Positions 33,152-42,383 are shown, counted from the first letter of the stretch. The stretch is DNA of 64,000 nucleotides from Candidatus Laterigemmans baculatus (GCF_010367455.1 NZ_WRPR01000042.1:62001-126000), one strand, 5' to 3'. Numbers and translations: made by a program. The notes: a model not told the origin generated them from the sequence alone.

Positions 33152-34363
33152 TCAGGCCGCCGCTCGTTCGGTCTCGCAGTTCGCTGCTTCGCCGCAGGCG
33201 GTCGGCAGGATCCCCAGCGACTGGCTGAGCACGTCGGCGGTCCGTCCGGTCGCTCCGGGGCGGCCGTAGCGGAGCCGCAGTTCCTGGAGCTGAGTGCCGA
33301 GCTGTTGGCGATAGGAGTGATCGGTGAGCATCCGGCCGACCGAATCGCGGAGGAAGCGGACAGCCGGTTCAGGATTTCCGACGCTGGCGAATTCCGGAAA
33401 CACCGTCTTGCCAGCGATCAGATTCGGCAGCGTGATGCTGGGCACGCGGACCAGCGCCCGTCCGGTGGCGTAGAGCACCCGGCCGGCTCGGTAGATGACC
33501 GCGGCGGGGGTGTTCCGCGCCATCAGCTCCAGGCTGACCGAGCCGGAGACCATCATCGCGCATTCGGCGGCCTCGATCGCTTCGCTCGTCTTGCCGACGA
33601 AGAAGTCGATCGGCAGCGAAGCGTCGGCCGGGTTCATCTGATCGCGACACCACAGGCAGTGGGAATCGCGGAAGGCGGCGACCAGGAAGTGGACGTCGCG
33701 GTGCTGGGCCGCCAGGCGGCGGATCGCTTCGAGCATCACCGGCCAGTTGCGGTGCACTTCGTGCTGTCGCGAGCCGGGGAGCACGGCCACCAAGCGACGC
33801 CCGCGGCTGCGGTGTTCCTCGAAGCGGCGGAGGACCGTTGGATCCAAGGGCCGCTCGGCCACCGCGTCGAAGAAGGGATGGCCGACGAATTGGGTGTTGA
33901 GTCCTTGGTCCGAGTACCACTGGTGTTCGAACGGCAGCACCGAGAGGACGTGGTCGACGTACCGCCGCATCTTGCGAATCCGCCACCGGCCCCAAGCCCA
34001 GAGTTGGGGCGGGAGGTAGTAGTAGACCGGAATCCCAAACTTTTTGGCCCGCTTGGCGATGTGCCAATTGAAGCCCGGGAAGTCGACCAGCACGACCGCA
34101 TCGACTTGGCCGCTGGCAAACGCGTCGGTTGCCAGGTCGGCGATCGAGAAGAACTTGCGGAGCTGAGGCAGAACCTCGACGATGCCCATCACCGCCATCT
34201 GCGTCAGCTCGTAATCGAGCTTGCAGCCGGCACGGCGCATTTCAGGGCCGCCAAAGCCGCGGAAGCGGAATTTGGGATGGCGGTCCGCCAAGGCTTCGAT
34301 CAACCGCGCGGTGTGTTGGTCACCGCTCGGTTCACCCGCCGAGAAGAAGATCGTTTTGGTCAT
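33152..34363 (-). CDS. lpxB: Lipid-A-disaccharide synthase
   Basis: 403-aa GT19 glycosyltransferase joining UDP-2,3-diacylglucosamine and lipid X. Typical blocks: FSAGEPSGDQHTARLIEAL at the N-terminus, FRGFGGPEMRRAG, MGIVEVLPQLRKF, VLVDFPGFNWHIAKRAKK, YYLPPQLWAWGRWRIRKM and LPFEHQWY, plus the late VSGSVSLELMARNTPAAVIY. Its presence indicates lipid A synthesis, as expected for planctomycetes. Other lpx genes are not in this window. ATG at 34363. Confidence 0.95.
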   Translation of the reverse strand: MTKTIFFSAGEPSGDQHTARLIEALADRHPKFRFRGFGGPEMRRAGCKLDYELTQMAVMGIVEVLPQLRKFFSIADLATDAFASGQVDAVVLVDFPGFNWHIAKRAKKFGIPVYYYLPPQLWAWGRWRIRKMRRYVDHVLSVLPFEHQWYSDQGLNTQFVGHPFFDAVAERPLDPTVLRRFEEHRSRGRRLVAVLPGSRQHEVHRNWPVMLEAIRRLAAQHRDVHFLVAAFRDSHCLWCRDQMNPADASLPIDFFVGKTSEAIEAAECAMMVSGSVSLELMARNTPAAVIYRAGRVLYATGRALVRVPSITLPNLIAGKTVFPEFASVGNPEPAVRFLRDSVGRMLTDHSYRQQLGTQLQELRLRYGRPGATGRTADVLSQSLGILPTACGEAANCETERAAA

Positions 34364-34526
34364 CGTGCGGTTTGCCCAATGGGGGATCCGGGTTGCTCGG
34401 CGACCGTAATTAGCAGCCGGCGGGAAAGCGGGTCAAGAGAAACCCGATCCGCCAGGAGCCCCAGAGTCGTTATCCTGGACCAAGAGCAGACAACGCGAAC
34501 ACCGCCCGGTGGGGGAACAAACGGGG

Positions 34527-35012
34527 ATGGATTGGCCAGAGTCGGATTTTCATGGGCAGATGGCTGGCAGCTGGGAAGCGCTCGGCGAGGGCGCTCCGAC
34601 GCTTGCCGCGCTTGCCGGGGTCTGTGCCCGGGCGGTGGTGCATCCGCCGGCCCCGGTGGCGCTCGAGGAGCTCAGCGGCGAAGCCCAGGCGATCCTGTTT
34701 GCCGCTGGCGAGCGGGGGGTGATCGAGGTGCGGGGGGTGAGCACCGCGTTCGAAGCGCCCGCCCGGATGCTGGCGATCTACGTCGAGGAAGACCCGCAGC
34801 GAACGATCGCGTTTCGCGACCGCGAGCGGCCCGAAGTCACGCTGCGGTTTTTCGAAGGGTTTTGTGAGCTGTGCCGCGGAGGGCTCGTGCTGCATCACCT
34901 GCACCGCGACTTCTCGCTCACCAAGCGGGGCTTTGAGCTGGCCCGGCGGGTCGAGCGGGAGAAAGTCGCCGAGCTGCTCGAGCTAGCGACCGAATTCGGG
35001 CTGCACGATTGA
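34527..35012 (+). CDS. Conserved hypothetical protein (161 aa)
   Basis: Soluble acidic protein. Residues ~48-110 (EAQAILFAAGERGVIEVRGV ... TLRFFEGFCELCRGGLVLHH) hold a C-E-L-C pair; the C-terminal helix reads FSLTKRGFELARRVEREKVA. The last part resembles a small winged-helix end, but I cannot assign a family. ATG at 34527 is used, with GGGGGAA upstream; the earlier in-frame start at 34509 is less likely. It converges on the Cys-rich gene across a hairpin-rich gap. Confidence 0.7.
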   Translation: MDWPESDFHGQMAGSWEALGEGAPTLAALAGVCARAVVHPPAPVALEELSGEAQAILFAAGERGVIEVRGVSTAFEAPARMLAIYVEEDPQRTIAFRDRERPEVTLRFFEGFCELCRGGLVLHHLHRDFSLTKRGFELARRVEREKVAELLELATEFGLHD

Positions 35013-35021
35013 GAGCGGCTT

Positions 35022-35155
35022 CAACTCGTACTCAGCGAAGCGGTACTCGTACTCAGCGAAGCGGTACTCGGGGGCGAATCGAGTGCGGTGACTGCTCGGC
35101 TCAAGGGAGTCGAGTACGAGTACGAGTACCGCTGCGCTGAGTACGAGTACGAAAG
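35022..35155. repeat. Palindromic repeat family F (TACTC/GAGTA arrays)
   Basis: Two direct copies of TACTCAGCGAAGCGGTACTCG are followed ~50 bp later by inverted CGAGTACGAGTACGAGTACC and GCGCTGAGTACGAGTACG. The whole block can fold into one long imperfect hairpin. No gene lies in 35013-35258. Confidence 0.85.
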
Positions 35156-35170
35156 GAAATCGGAGACTGG

Positions 35171-35218
35171 AAAACGAAAAAAAGCGGCCCCGGGGGTTTG
35201 CACCCTCGGGGCCGCTTT
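35171..35218 (-). terminator. Intrinsic terminator of the Cys-rich gene
   Basis: AAAGCGGCCCCG (35181-35192) pairs perfectly with CGGGGCCGCTTT (35207-35218). Read leftward, the stem is followed by T-runs (complement of AAAACGAAAAAAA), about 40 nt after the leftward stop codon. Confidence 0.88.
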
Positions 35219-35258
35219 CGAGTTCGCATCTTAAGGGATCAGTACCCCACTCGCTAAA

Positions 35259-36077
35259 TTAGCGGGTGTAGTGGGTGCTGGCCTGAATGACGCGACGCTT
35301 GCTGTGCAGGTAAGCACTGGGGTCGACGACCGGTGCCGGGGGCATCGGCGAGACTTCCTGGGCCGGGTCGGCTTCGATCGCCGGGGCCTGGGTGGGAACA
35401 CCGACCGGGGTGCTCATGCAGCTGGTGCAGGCGGGGCCCGCTTCGCAGCCGATTTCGCAGCAGTCGCTGTTCTTGTGGCGGAGGTGTCCGAAGAGTTTCT
35501 TCAGCAGCCCGCCGTGACCTTTGCCGCAGCACGACGCGGTGTCACAGCCGCCACAATCGGAAACGACTTCCAGCCCGCAGGCCGGTTCGCAGCTGCCACA
35601 GCCGCAAGCCGACGCTTCCAGCCCACAAGCCGGTTCGCAGCTATCGCAGCCGTGGTGTCCCCGCTTCAGCTTGCCGAACAGCTTGCCGAGCAGGTGGTGT
35701 TTCTTGCCACCGCAGTGGCCGGCATCGCAGCCACCGCAGGGAGCTTCGAGGCCGCAAGCCGGTTCGAAGCAGTCACCGCAGGGAGCTTCCAAACCGCAAG
35801 CCGGTTCGAGGCAGCCACCGCAGGGAGCTTCCAACCCGCAAGCCGGCTCGAGGCACTCGTTGCAGCCACCGCAGGGAGCTTCCAAGCCGCAAGCCGGCTC
35901 GAGGCATCCGCCGTGTCCGCCGAACAGCCCGTGTCCGCCGACAGCCGTGTCGCAGCAGGTGCTGTCGCAGCCGCTGCCTTTGAGTCCGAGCATACGATCG
36001 AGCAGGTCAAAGCCAAAGCTCTGGGAACAGATGCTAGTTCCGAGAACCATGACGCCGACGAGAATTGTCCGTTTCAT
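35259..36077 (-). CDS. Exported cysteine-rich tandem-repeat protein
   Basis: 272-aa protein with a signal peptide (MKRTILVGVMVLGTSICSQS). Six copies of EPACGLE occur, four in near-identical 14-17-residue units of the type LEPACGLEAPCGGC, with many further C-x-x-C pairs. Two basic helices (HHLLGKLFGKLKRGHH; GLLKKLFGHLRHKN) separate the repeat blocks, and the C-terminus is Pro-rich (VPTQAPAIEADPAQEVSPMP). The density of cysteine suggests a disulfide-linked or metal-binding envelope protein. ATG at 36077 has AGGAGA 8 nt upstream. The opposite-strand open frame here is a by-product of the repeats. Confidence 0.85.
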   Translation of the reverse strand: MKRTILVGVMVLGTSICSQSFGFDLLDRMLGLKGSGCDSTCCDTAVGGHGLFGGHGGCLEPACGLEAPCGGCNECLEPACGLEAPCGGCLEPACGLEAPCGDCFEPACGLEAPCGGCDAGHCGGKKHHLLGKLFGKLKRGHHGCDSCEPACGLEASACGCGSCEPACGLEVVSDCGGCDTASCCGKGHGGLLKKLFGHLRHKNSDCCEIGCEAGPACTSCMSTPVGVPTQAPAIEADPAQEVSPMPPAPVVDPSAYLHSKRRVIQASTHYTR

Positions 36078-36679
36078 GGAGCCACGTCTCCTACGCTTTT
36101 TCACTGGGTCGGCACGTTGCCACAGTTGATTCCACTTCTTCCGGATGGCCGCGGACGCGATCGGTGGACGAAGTCGCCGCCGATCGAGCCCTGCCTAGCC
36201 GGCGAGCACTCTCGGACGAGCCGCTCGCATCGCGAGCCGCTCGCCGATCGACTTCGTTCTGCTTGCCATGTCCGGACGGTGAGGCTCCTCGAGAGGGGGA
36301 GCCGCCGCCGTTTCCGTGTATTCTGTGGGCCGTGCTGCAAATGTCCGTTCCATCCGATGGTCCGGATCGCAAACTCTGCCGCGGGTCCTGCGGGCAACCG
36401 TCTCGAGGGTGAGCCGGAGGTGCCGAACAAGCGACACACACAATATCGGCGCGAGTCCCGCAACGGATGAGTCTCGCCCTGGGATTTTGGGCGGTTGGTA
36501 AAGAGTTACGACTGGGTGGAGATTGCACTCGCGGCCGTCCGCAGCGGTCGCGCCCGGGGGGGTGGGACCCGAGCAATGGAAGTTTGCTCGCGGCCGGTAT
36601 AAACTCTGCAAGTGCGGGATCCGCTCCCGCCGCGAGAATTCTTCCGACCCCAGCGACCTGCTCGGTGCGTAGCGTGAGT
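36078..36679. other. 602-bp divergent gap, no gene seen
   Basis: Lies between the Cys-rich gene and the cupin gene. Frames crossing it have no family similarity. One small perfect hairpin, CGAGCAA (36570-36576) with TTGCTCG (36584-36590), sits about 90 bp before the cupin ATG. No other structure was identified. Confidence 0.45.
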
Positions 36680-37063
36680 ATGCAACCGTCGATCCGAGAG
36701 GACCTCTCGACCCACTCCCCGCCGCCCGAGGTGGTCGATTTGGCCAGCTTGCCTGGCGTCGCCTGCCCCTGTGGAGTCGCCCGGCGAGCGTTCGCCGAGC
36801 GAAGCGATTTTCCCGCCACGGTTCATCTGACCGAAATCAGCACCGCCGCCCGCACGCACTACCACCGCCACTCGACCGAGACCTACGTGGTGCTCGAGTG
36901 CGGACCGGGGGCGGCGATCGAGCTGGACGGGGTACCCCGTCCGGTTCAACCGGGAGTCGCGGTGCTGATTCCGCCGGGGGTGCGACATCGAGCGGTCGGA
37001 GAAATGAAAGTGATCATTTTCTGTCTCCCCAAATTCGACCCCTCCGACGAGCACTTCGACTGA
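36680..37063 (+). CDS. Single-domain cupin protein
   Basis: 127-aa cupin. Metal-binding motif 1 is THYHRHSTETYVVLE (His, His, Glu) and motif 2 covers PGVAVLIPPGVRHRAVG with its His. It probably binds Fe, Zn or Mn; function unknown. ATG at 36680 is used because the upstream frame (open to 36467) lacks similarity. It precedes the PQQ-propeller genes by 180 bp. Confidence 0.8.
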   Translation: MQPSIREDLSTHSPPPEVVDLASLPGVACPCGVARRAFAERSDFPATVHLTEISTAARTHYHRHSTETYVVLECGPGAAIELDGVPRPVQPGVAVLIPPGVRHRAVGEMKVIIFCLPKFDPSDEHFD

Positions 37064-37243
37064 CCCGACTCCTTTGCCGATCGCCCCTTTGCCAAGTGGG
37101 GCTCTGCCAAGTGGGGTGGTCCCCTCGACGAGGGCCGCAAACGGTCGCCCCAATCCCCCTCCCCAAAAACCGGGCGCCGCTGGCCTCCAACCGCGGCGCC
37201 CGTCTCCTGGCCCCGCCTTCCCTCCATCAACCACTGAGCACCC

Positions 37244-39592
37244 ATGCACCGATCTTCCTCTGCTTTGGTGATCCTCACTTTGCTGTGGGCGACGCTCCTC
37301 CCTTCCGCCCCCCCGCTCGAAGCTGCTGAGCCGCTTGAGGCTGCTGAATCCGGCGGGGCGGCTGAGTCTGGCGGGGCTGCAAAGGCGACCGCCCGCGAGG
37401 GCGACTGGACGTACTGGCGGGGACCGAATTTCGACGGCATCTCGCCGGCGACCGGGTTGCCTGAAACCTGGGATTCCGAGGGAGGCGAAGGAAGCAATCT
37501 GCTCTGGAAGCGAGAGGACCTCGGGGGCCGCAGCACGCCGGTGGTGATGAACGGCCGGCTGTACACGGTGCTTCGCTCGGAGCCGGGCACCCGCCGCGAA
37601 GGGGAGCGGGTCGTGTGCCTCGATGCGGCCAGCGGCGAGCTGCTCTGGGAGAATCGGTTCAACGTCTGGCTCTCGGACGTCCCGGCTGAACGGGTCGGTT
37701 GGTCGAGCGTCGTGGCCGATCCTGAAACCGGGTACGTCTATGTGCTCGGCGTCTGCGACTACTTTGCCTGCATCGACGGCGAGACCGGGGAAACCGTTTG
37801 GGATGTGCCGCTGCACGAACAGTACGGGATGCTCAGCACCTACGGCGGGCGGACCAATTTCCCGGTGATCAGCGACGAGCTGGTGATCATCAGCGGAATC
37901 ATCATCAACTGGGGCGACCGGGCGCGACCGAACCATCGTTTGCTGGGGTTTGACAAGCGATCGGGCGAGCTGGTGTGGTTCCAGGGCTCCCGCGATCTGC
38001 CCGACGACACGACCTACTCGGCTCCGAGCGTCGTCACGATCGACGGCCAAAAGCAAATCATTCTCGGGCTCGGTGACGGAGCGGTGTGGGGTTTCCAGCC
38101 CCGCACCGGTCGCCCGCTGTGGCACTACGACCTCTCCCGCCGCGGCCTGTTCGCGACGCCCCTGGTCATCGGCGACCGCGTTTTCGCCAGCCATAGCGAA
38201 GAGAACATCAACGGGGCCACGATGGGGGCCATCGCAGCACTGAAAATTTCCGGCACCGGTGAGAACACCACCGCCGAAGAGCTCTGGAAAATCGAAGAGC
38301 TGGTCGTCGGTCGCAGCAGCCCGATCCTGCTCGACGGACGGCTGTACGTCGTCGACGACCGCTGCAAGCTGTGGATCATCGATGCCGAGACGGGCGAGAT
38401 GATCGCCGAGCGGATCACGATCGGCGACCGCAAACAGTGGGCGAGCCTGCTGTATGCCGACGGCAAAATCTACGTGCTCACTGAAAACGGCCGCTGGGCG
38501 GTGCTCAAGCCAACCGACGAGGGAGTCGAATTCCTCGACAAAGGTCGGCTCCGCGAGGAAGCCTTCCATGGCTCGCCGGTCGCCGTCGACGGCCGACTGT
38601 ACTTCCAGGGCACCTCGGCGCTGTACTGCGTCGGCTTCCCCGAGCCGTCCCAGGCGTCCGCTGCAGCCAAGTCGTCCGAAGCCGTCGCCGCCGCGACGAG
38701 CCGCGAGAGCGCCGCGGAAGCTCCGGTTTCGAAAAACCCCGAACCGGCGTGGCTGCAGATCGTGCCCGCCGAATCGCTGATCGAACCTGGCCAGACGGTC
38801 GAGCTCCAGCCGCGGCTGTTCAACGCCCTCGGGCAACCGCTGGAGGCTTCGACCGAAGGGATCAGCTACGAGGTCGAAGGAGCCGGGAGCGTCTCGGGCA
38901 ATACCTACACCGCACCGAGCGGCTCGGAGCACCTGGCGGCGACGATCACCGGCCGGATCGGCGAGCTGACCGGAGTGACCCGCGTGCGGGTGATTCCGCC
39001 GCTCCCCTGGAAGTTCAATTTCGATGAAGCGGACGACGCGCCGGAAACCTGGGTCGGCGTCCGTTATCGCCACACGATTCGGCCGGTCGATGGTTCACCG
39101 GCGCTCGTCAAAGTCACCACGATCCCCAAGGGTGCCCGCAGCCAATCGTGGATGGGGCCGAGCGACCTCTCCAACTACACGGTCTCGGCGGACATCCAGG
39201 GCACGACCAGCGAAGGGCAGATGCCCGACATCGGGGTGATCGCCCAGGGCTACACCTTGGACCTCCAAGGCAACGCCCAGGTGCTGCAGATCCGCACCTG
39301 GACCCCTCAGCTGCGGATGGCCCAGACGGTCCCGTTCGCCTGGGAGCCCAACAAGTGGTACCGGATCAAGTTCCAAGCCTCCACCGAGGAAGACGCGTCG
39401 GTGCCGGGCGGCAAGGTCGCCGTCCTGCGTGGCAAAGTGTGGCCCCGTGACGCCGAGGAGCCGGCCGAATGGACCGTCACCGCTCGCGACGAATCTCCGC
39501 AGCTCGCCGGTAGCCCCGGGCTGTTCGGAAACGCCCAAGTCACCGAGCTGTACGTGGACAACCTGGAAGTCACTCCCAACGAAAGCGAGTAG
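37244..39592 (+). CDS. Secreted PQQ/BamB-like beta-propeller with C-terminal LamG-like domain
   Basis: 782 aa with signal peptide (SALVILTLLWATLLPSAPPL). Residues ~50-460 form a PQQ-type propeller: WTYWRGPNFDGISPATGLPE, VCLDAASGELLWENRF, FACIDGETGETVWDVPLHEQ, LLGFDKRSGELVWFQGS. Residues ~500-580 look Ig-like, and ~590-782 resemble a concanavalin/LamG fold (PWKFNFDEADDAPETWVGV ... ELYVDNLEVTPNES). Such giant propellers are common in planctomycetes and probably act in the periplasm or on the surface; no PQQ-dependent activity is shown. A short repeat (AESGGAAESGGAA) follows the signal peptide. Confidence 0.85.
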   Translation: MHRSSSALVILTLLWATLLPSAPPLEAAEPLEAAESGGAAESGGAAKATAREGDWTYWRGPNFDGISPATGLPETWDSEGGEGSNLLWKREDLGGRSTPVVMNGRLYTVLRSEPGTRREGERVVCLDAASGELLWENRFNVWLSDVPAERVGWSSVVADPETGYVYVLGVCDYFACIDGETGETVWDVPLHEQYGMLSTYGGRTNFPVISDELVIISGIIINWGDRARPNHRLLGFDKRSGELVWFQGSRDLPDDTTYSAPSVVTIDGQKQIILGLGDGAVWGFQPRTGRPLWHYDLSRRGLFATPLVIGDRVFASHSEENINGATMGAIAALKISGTGENTTAEELWKIEELVVGRSSPILLDGRLYVVDDRCKLWIIDAETGEMIAERITIGDRKQWASLLYADGKIYVLTENGRWAVLKPTDEGVEFLDKGRLREEAFHGSPVAVDGRLYFQGTSALYCVGFPEPSQASAAAKSSEAVAAATSRESAAEAPVSKNPEPAWLQIVPAESLIEPGQTVELQPRLFNALGQPLEASTEGISYEVEGAGSVSGNTYTAPSGSEHLAATITGRIGELTGVTRVRVIPPLPWKFNFDEADDAPETWVGVRYRHTIRPVDGSPALVKVTTIPKGARSQSWMGPSDLSNYTVSADIQGTTSEGQMPDIGVIAQGYTLDLQGNAQVLQIRTWTPQLRMAQTVPFAWEPNKWYRIKFQASTEEDASVPGGKVAVLRGKVWPRDAEEPAEWTVTARDESPQLAGSPGLFGNAQVTELYVDNLEVTPNESE

Positions 39593-39705
39593 TTCGCCCG
39601 CCGTGGCCTCCCTCCCACCACCCGCTGGGAGGCCGCGGCAGGACTGTCGTTCGTTCGCAATCTCCAAAGAAAATATTCTCTCCGCGGAAAGATCCAAGGC
39701 GTCCC

Positions 39706-42003
39706 ATGAAGAAAGAACTCTCGATCTACTTAATGCTCTCCTCGTCGGTGGTCCTGGGAACCATCTCGGCGACGGCGATTGGTGGCTGCCAACCCGCACC
39801 GGTGGCCGAGCGGACTGACGCCGAGGCGGCCGAGCCGGTCGTCCCAGTCGTCGCCCCCGCGGAAGCCCCGCTCGAAGCCGAGCCCCAGCCGGAAGCGACG
39901 CCCGAGCCGGAAGCTGAAGCGACGCCCGAGCCGGAAGCTGAAGCGACGCCCGAGCCGGAAGCTGAAGCGACGCCCGAGCCCGAAGCGAAGCCCGAGCCCG
40001 AAGCGAAGCCCGAGCCCGAAGCGAAGCTCGAGCCCGAAGCGAAGCCCGTAGCGGAGCCTGCTGACCAGGCGAGCGAAGGGGCGAGTGACGCGGAGAAAGC
40101 GGAGCCGGCGGGTGAATCGGCCGCGGCAGTCGCCGAGCCCGACGATCCTCAGGCGGTGCTCGAGGCCGGTGGCGATTGGCCGCAGTGGGGCGGCACGCGG
40201 CTTCGCAACAACGTCCCCAACGTCAGCGGCTTGCCGGAGAGCTGGAACATCGGCGAGTTCGATCGGCGGACCGGCGAATGGGATAGCTCGAGTGCGGAGA
40301 ACATCAAGTGGGTCGCGAACCTCGGCAGCCAGACGTACGGCAACCCGGTCGTCGCCGATGGCCGCGTCTACGTGGGGACGAACAACGGTGCCGGCTATCT
40401 GCCGCGGTATCCCAACGAAGTCGACTTGGGCGCTTTGGTTTGCTTCGATGAAGAGACCGGCGAGTTCCTCTGGCAGCACAGCAGCGAAAAATTGATCACC
40501 GGCCGCGTCCACGACTGGCCGCTGCAGGGCATCTGTGCCGCCCCGTTGGTCGAGGGGAAGCGGTTGTGGTTCGTGACCAGCCGCGGCGAAGTCCGCTGCC
40601 TGGACACCGAAGGGTTCTACGACGGCGAGGATGACGGCCCGGTCAAGGGGGAAGTCGTTCGCCTCCTGGACGTCGAAGCCGCTTCACCCGACTACAGCGA
40701 GGCGGTTGCCCAGCTCGACGAAGGCAAGCTGACCGAGGCGGTCCGCAAGCGATTGGCCGAGGCCGGTTTGACGGTCGAGGGTGAGCCGCAGGTCGAAACC
40801 GAGACCGCCGGCAAACAGTGGAAGATGACGGTCGAGTCCGACGGCGGCTCGCGGGAAATTTCGGCCAAGGTCGCTGGTCCGCGGCTGACTTTCTTCAAAA
40901 CCCTCTCGCCCCAAGACAAGCACGAAGCCGACGTGATTTGGGTCGTCGACATGATGAAGGATCTCGGCGTCAGCCAGCACAACATGGCTTCCTGCAGCGT
41001 CACCAGCTACGGCGATCTGCTGTTCGTCAACACCAGCAACGGCGTCGGCGAGTCGCACCTCAACCTGCCTGCGCCCGAGGCCCCCAGCTTCATCTGCATG
41101 GATAAGAACACCGGCGAGGTGCTGTGGACCGACCGGGCCCCGGGCGACAACATCCTGCACGGCCAGTGGTCGAGCCCGGCGGTCGCAGTGCTCGGCGGCG
41201 TGCCGCAGGTGCTGTTCGCCGGTGGCGACGGTTGGCTTTACAGCTACAAAGCCGACCGCGGCCAGAACGGCGCTCCCGAAATGCTGTGGAAGTTCGACTG
41301 CAATCCGAAGGAGTCCGAGTGGATTCTCGGTGGTGCGGGAACGCGGAATAACTTGATCGCCACGCCGGTCGTCTACGATGGCTACGTCTACATCGCCGTC
41401 GGCCAGGACCCTGAGCACGGCGAAGGGGAAGGCCACTTGTGGTGCATCGATCCGACGAAGCGCGGTGATGTGAGCCCTCAGTTGGCGGTTAAGATCGGCG
41501 ACGACCAGCGGAAGCCGATCCCGCACAAGCGGATTCAGGCGGTGGAGCCGGAGCAGGGTGAAGCGGCGATCGATAATCCCAACTCGGCCGCCGTGTGGCA
41601 CTACTCGGTCGCCGACCAAAACGACGACGGCGAGATCGACTTCGAGGAAGAGCTGCACCGCAGCATCGGCACCGTGGCGATCAAGGACGACGTCCTGTAC
41701 TTGGCCGACTTCTCGGGGATGCTGCACTGCCTCGACGCCAAAGGGAACGAAGATGGCAGCCCCAAAGTCCATTTCACCTACGACATGCTGGCCCAGTCAT
41801 GGGGCAGCTGCCTGATCGCCGATAACAAGGTCTACATCGGCGATGAAGATGGCGAAGTGGCGGTGTTCGAGTTCGGTCCCGAGAACACGGAGCCGATCGA
41901 AGAGATCTTTATGGGGTCGAGCGTCTACAGCACGCCGGTCGCCGCCAACGGAGTGCTCTATATCAGCACCAAGGACAAGCTGTTTGCAATCGAGGACCAG
42001 TGA
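39706..42003 (+). CDS. PQQ-type beta-propeller lipoprotein
   Basis: 765 aa. A lipoprotein signal is followed by IGGC with Cys28 as lipidation site. Residues ~63-115 are a low-complexity Pro/Glu/Ala spacer made of 24-bp and then 18-bp tandem DNA units. The propeller (~150-765) shows WPQWGGTRLRNNVPNVSGLP, VCFDEETGEFLWQHSSEKL, FICMDKNTGEVLWTDRAPGD and MLHCLDAKGNEDGSPKVHF. Probably anchored to a membrane with the spacer holding the propeller away. It follows the related 37244 gene by 113 bp, so the two likely form one unit with the degenerate receiver gene. Confidence 0.87.
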   Translation: MKKELSIYLMLSSSVVLGTISATAIGGCQPAPVAERTDAEAAEPVVPVVAPAEAPLEAEPQPEATPEPEAEATPEPEAEATPEPEAEATPEPEAKPEPEAKPEPEAKLEPEAKPVAEPADQASEGASDAEKAEPAGESAAAVAEPDDPQAVLEAGGDWPQWGGTRLRNNVPNVSGLPESWNIGEFDRRTGEWDSSSAENIKWVANLGSQTYGNPVVADGRVYVGTNNGAGYLPRYPNEVDLGALVCFDEETGEFLWQHSSEKLITGRVHDWPLQGICAAPLVEGKRLWFVTSRGEVRCLDTEGFYDGEDDGPVKGEVVRLLDVEAASPDYSEAVAQLDEGKLTEAVRKRLAEAGLTVEGEPQVETETAGKQWKMTVESDGGSREISAKVAGPRLTFFKTLSPQDKHEADVIWVVDMMKDLGVSQHNMASCSVTSYGDLLFVNTSNGVGESHLNLPAPEAPSFICMDKNTGEVLWTDRAPGDNILHGQWSSPAVAVLGGVPQVLFAGGDGWLYSYKADRGQNGAPEMLWKFDCNPKESEWILGGAGTRNNLIATPVVYDGYVYIAVGQDPEHGEGEGHLWCIDPTKRGDVSPQLAVKIGDDQRKPIPHKRIQAVEPEQGEAAIDNPNSAAVWHYSVADQNDDGEIDFEEELHRSIGTVAIKDDVLYLADFSGMLHCLDAKGNEDGSPKVHFTYDMLAQSWGSCLIADNKVYIGDEDGEVAVFEFGPENTEPIEEIFMGSSVYSTPVAANGVLYISTKDKLFAIEDQ
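39895..40050 (+). repeat. In-frame 24-bp and 18-bp tandem repeats in the propeller lipoprotein gene
   Basis: Three 24-bp units (39895-39966, each coding ATPEPEAE) run into a series of 18-bp GCGAAGCCCGAGCCCGAA-type units coding KPEPEA. The change of unit length within one array suggests stepwise expansion. Confidence 0.95.
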
Positions 42004-42004
42004 G

Positions 42005-42376
42005 ATGCCAAAGCGAGTGATTGATTGCGGCAACTGCGCGCCGGATCATAGCGCCATTCGGAATATGATCCAAAGCCACTTCGATGCCGTCGTTGAGCAG
42101 ACGCACGACGGCGCCGAAACGCTCGCGCGGCTTCGCAAAGGAGGCGTCGATCTGGTCCTCGTCAACCGCAAGCTCGATCGCGATTACAGCGATGGGCTCG
42201 ACGTCATCCGGCAGATCAAGTCGGATGACCAGCTGAGCGATGTCCCGGTGATGCTGGTGACCAATTACGAAGAACACCAGCAGGCGGCAGTTGCGGTCGG
42301 CGCCGTTGCGGGGTTTGGTAAGCTGGCCCTGTCCGATCCCCAAACCCACGCGCTGCTCGAGCCGATCCTTGGCTGA
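42005..42376 (+). CDS. Degenerate response-regulator receiver (no phospho-acceptor Asp)
   Basis: 123-aa receiver-fold protein. The expected phospho-acceptor Asp is Asn in DLVLVNRKLDRD, and the acidic pocket is altered (VIDCGNCAPDHSA). The Thr (PVMLVTNYEE) and Lys (GFGKLAL) positions are kept. It is therefore probably not phosphorylated in the usual way and may act as a constitutive binding module. ATG at 42005 lies one base behind the propeller stop (TGAGATG), so translational coupling is likely. It is followed 8 nt later by panD. Confidence 0.8.
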   Translation: MPKRVIDCGNCAPDHSAIRNMIQSHFDAVVEQTHDGAETLARLRKGGVDLVLVNRKLDRDYSDGLDVIRQIKSDDQLSDVPVMLVTNYEEHQQAAVAVGAVAGFGKLALSDPQTHALLEPILG

Positions 42377-42383
42377 CGCTCCC

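Noticed and set aside
36101-36463. Leftward gene in the 602-bp gap
   Set aside because: No ribosome-binding site, Arg/Ser-rich content and competing frames of equal length in the same place.
35271-36470. 399-aa rightward frame opposite the Cys-rich gene
   Set aside because: Its Ala/Ser/Arg repeats are the reverse reading of the EPACGLE DNA repeats; the leftward frame has a signal peptide, SD and terminator.
39895-40050. CRISPR-like array
   Set aside because: The repeats are contiguous without spacers and stay in one reading frame as a protein linker.
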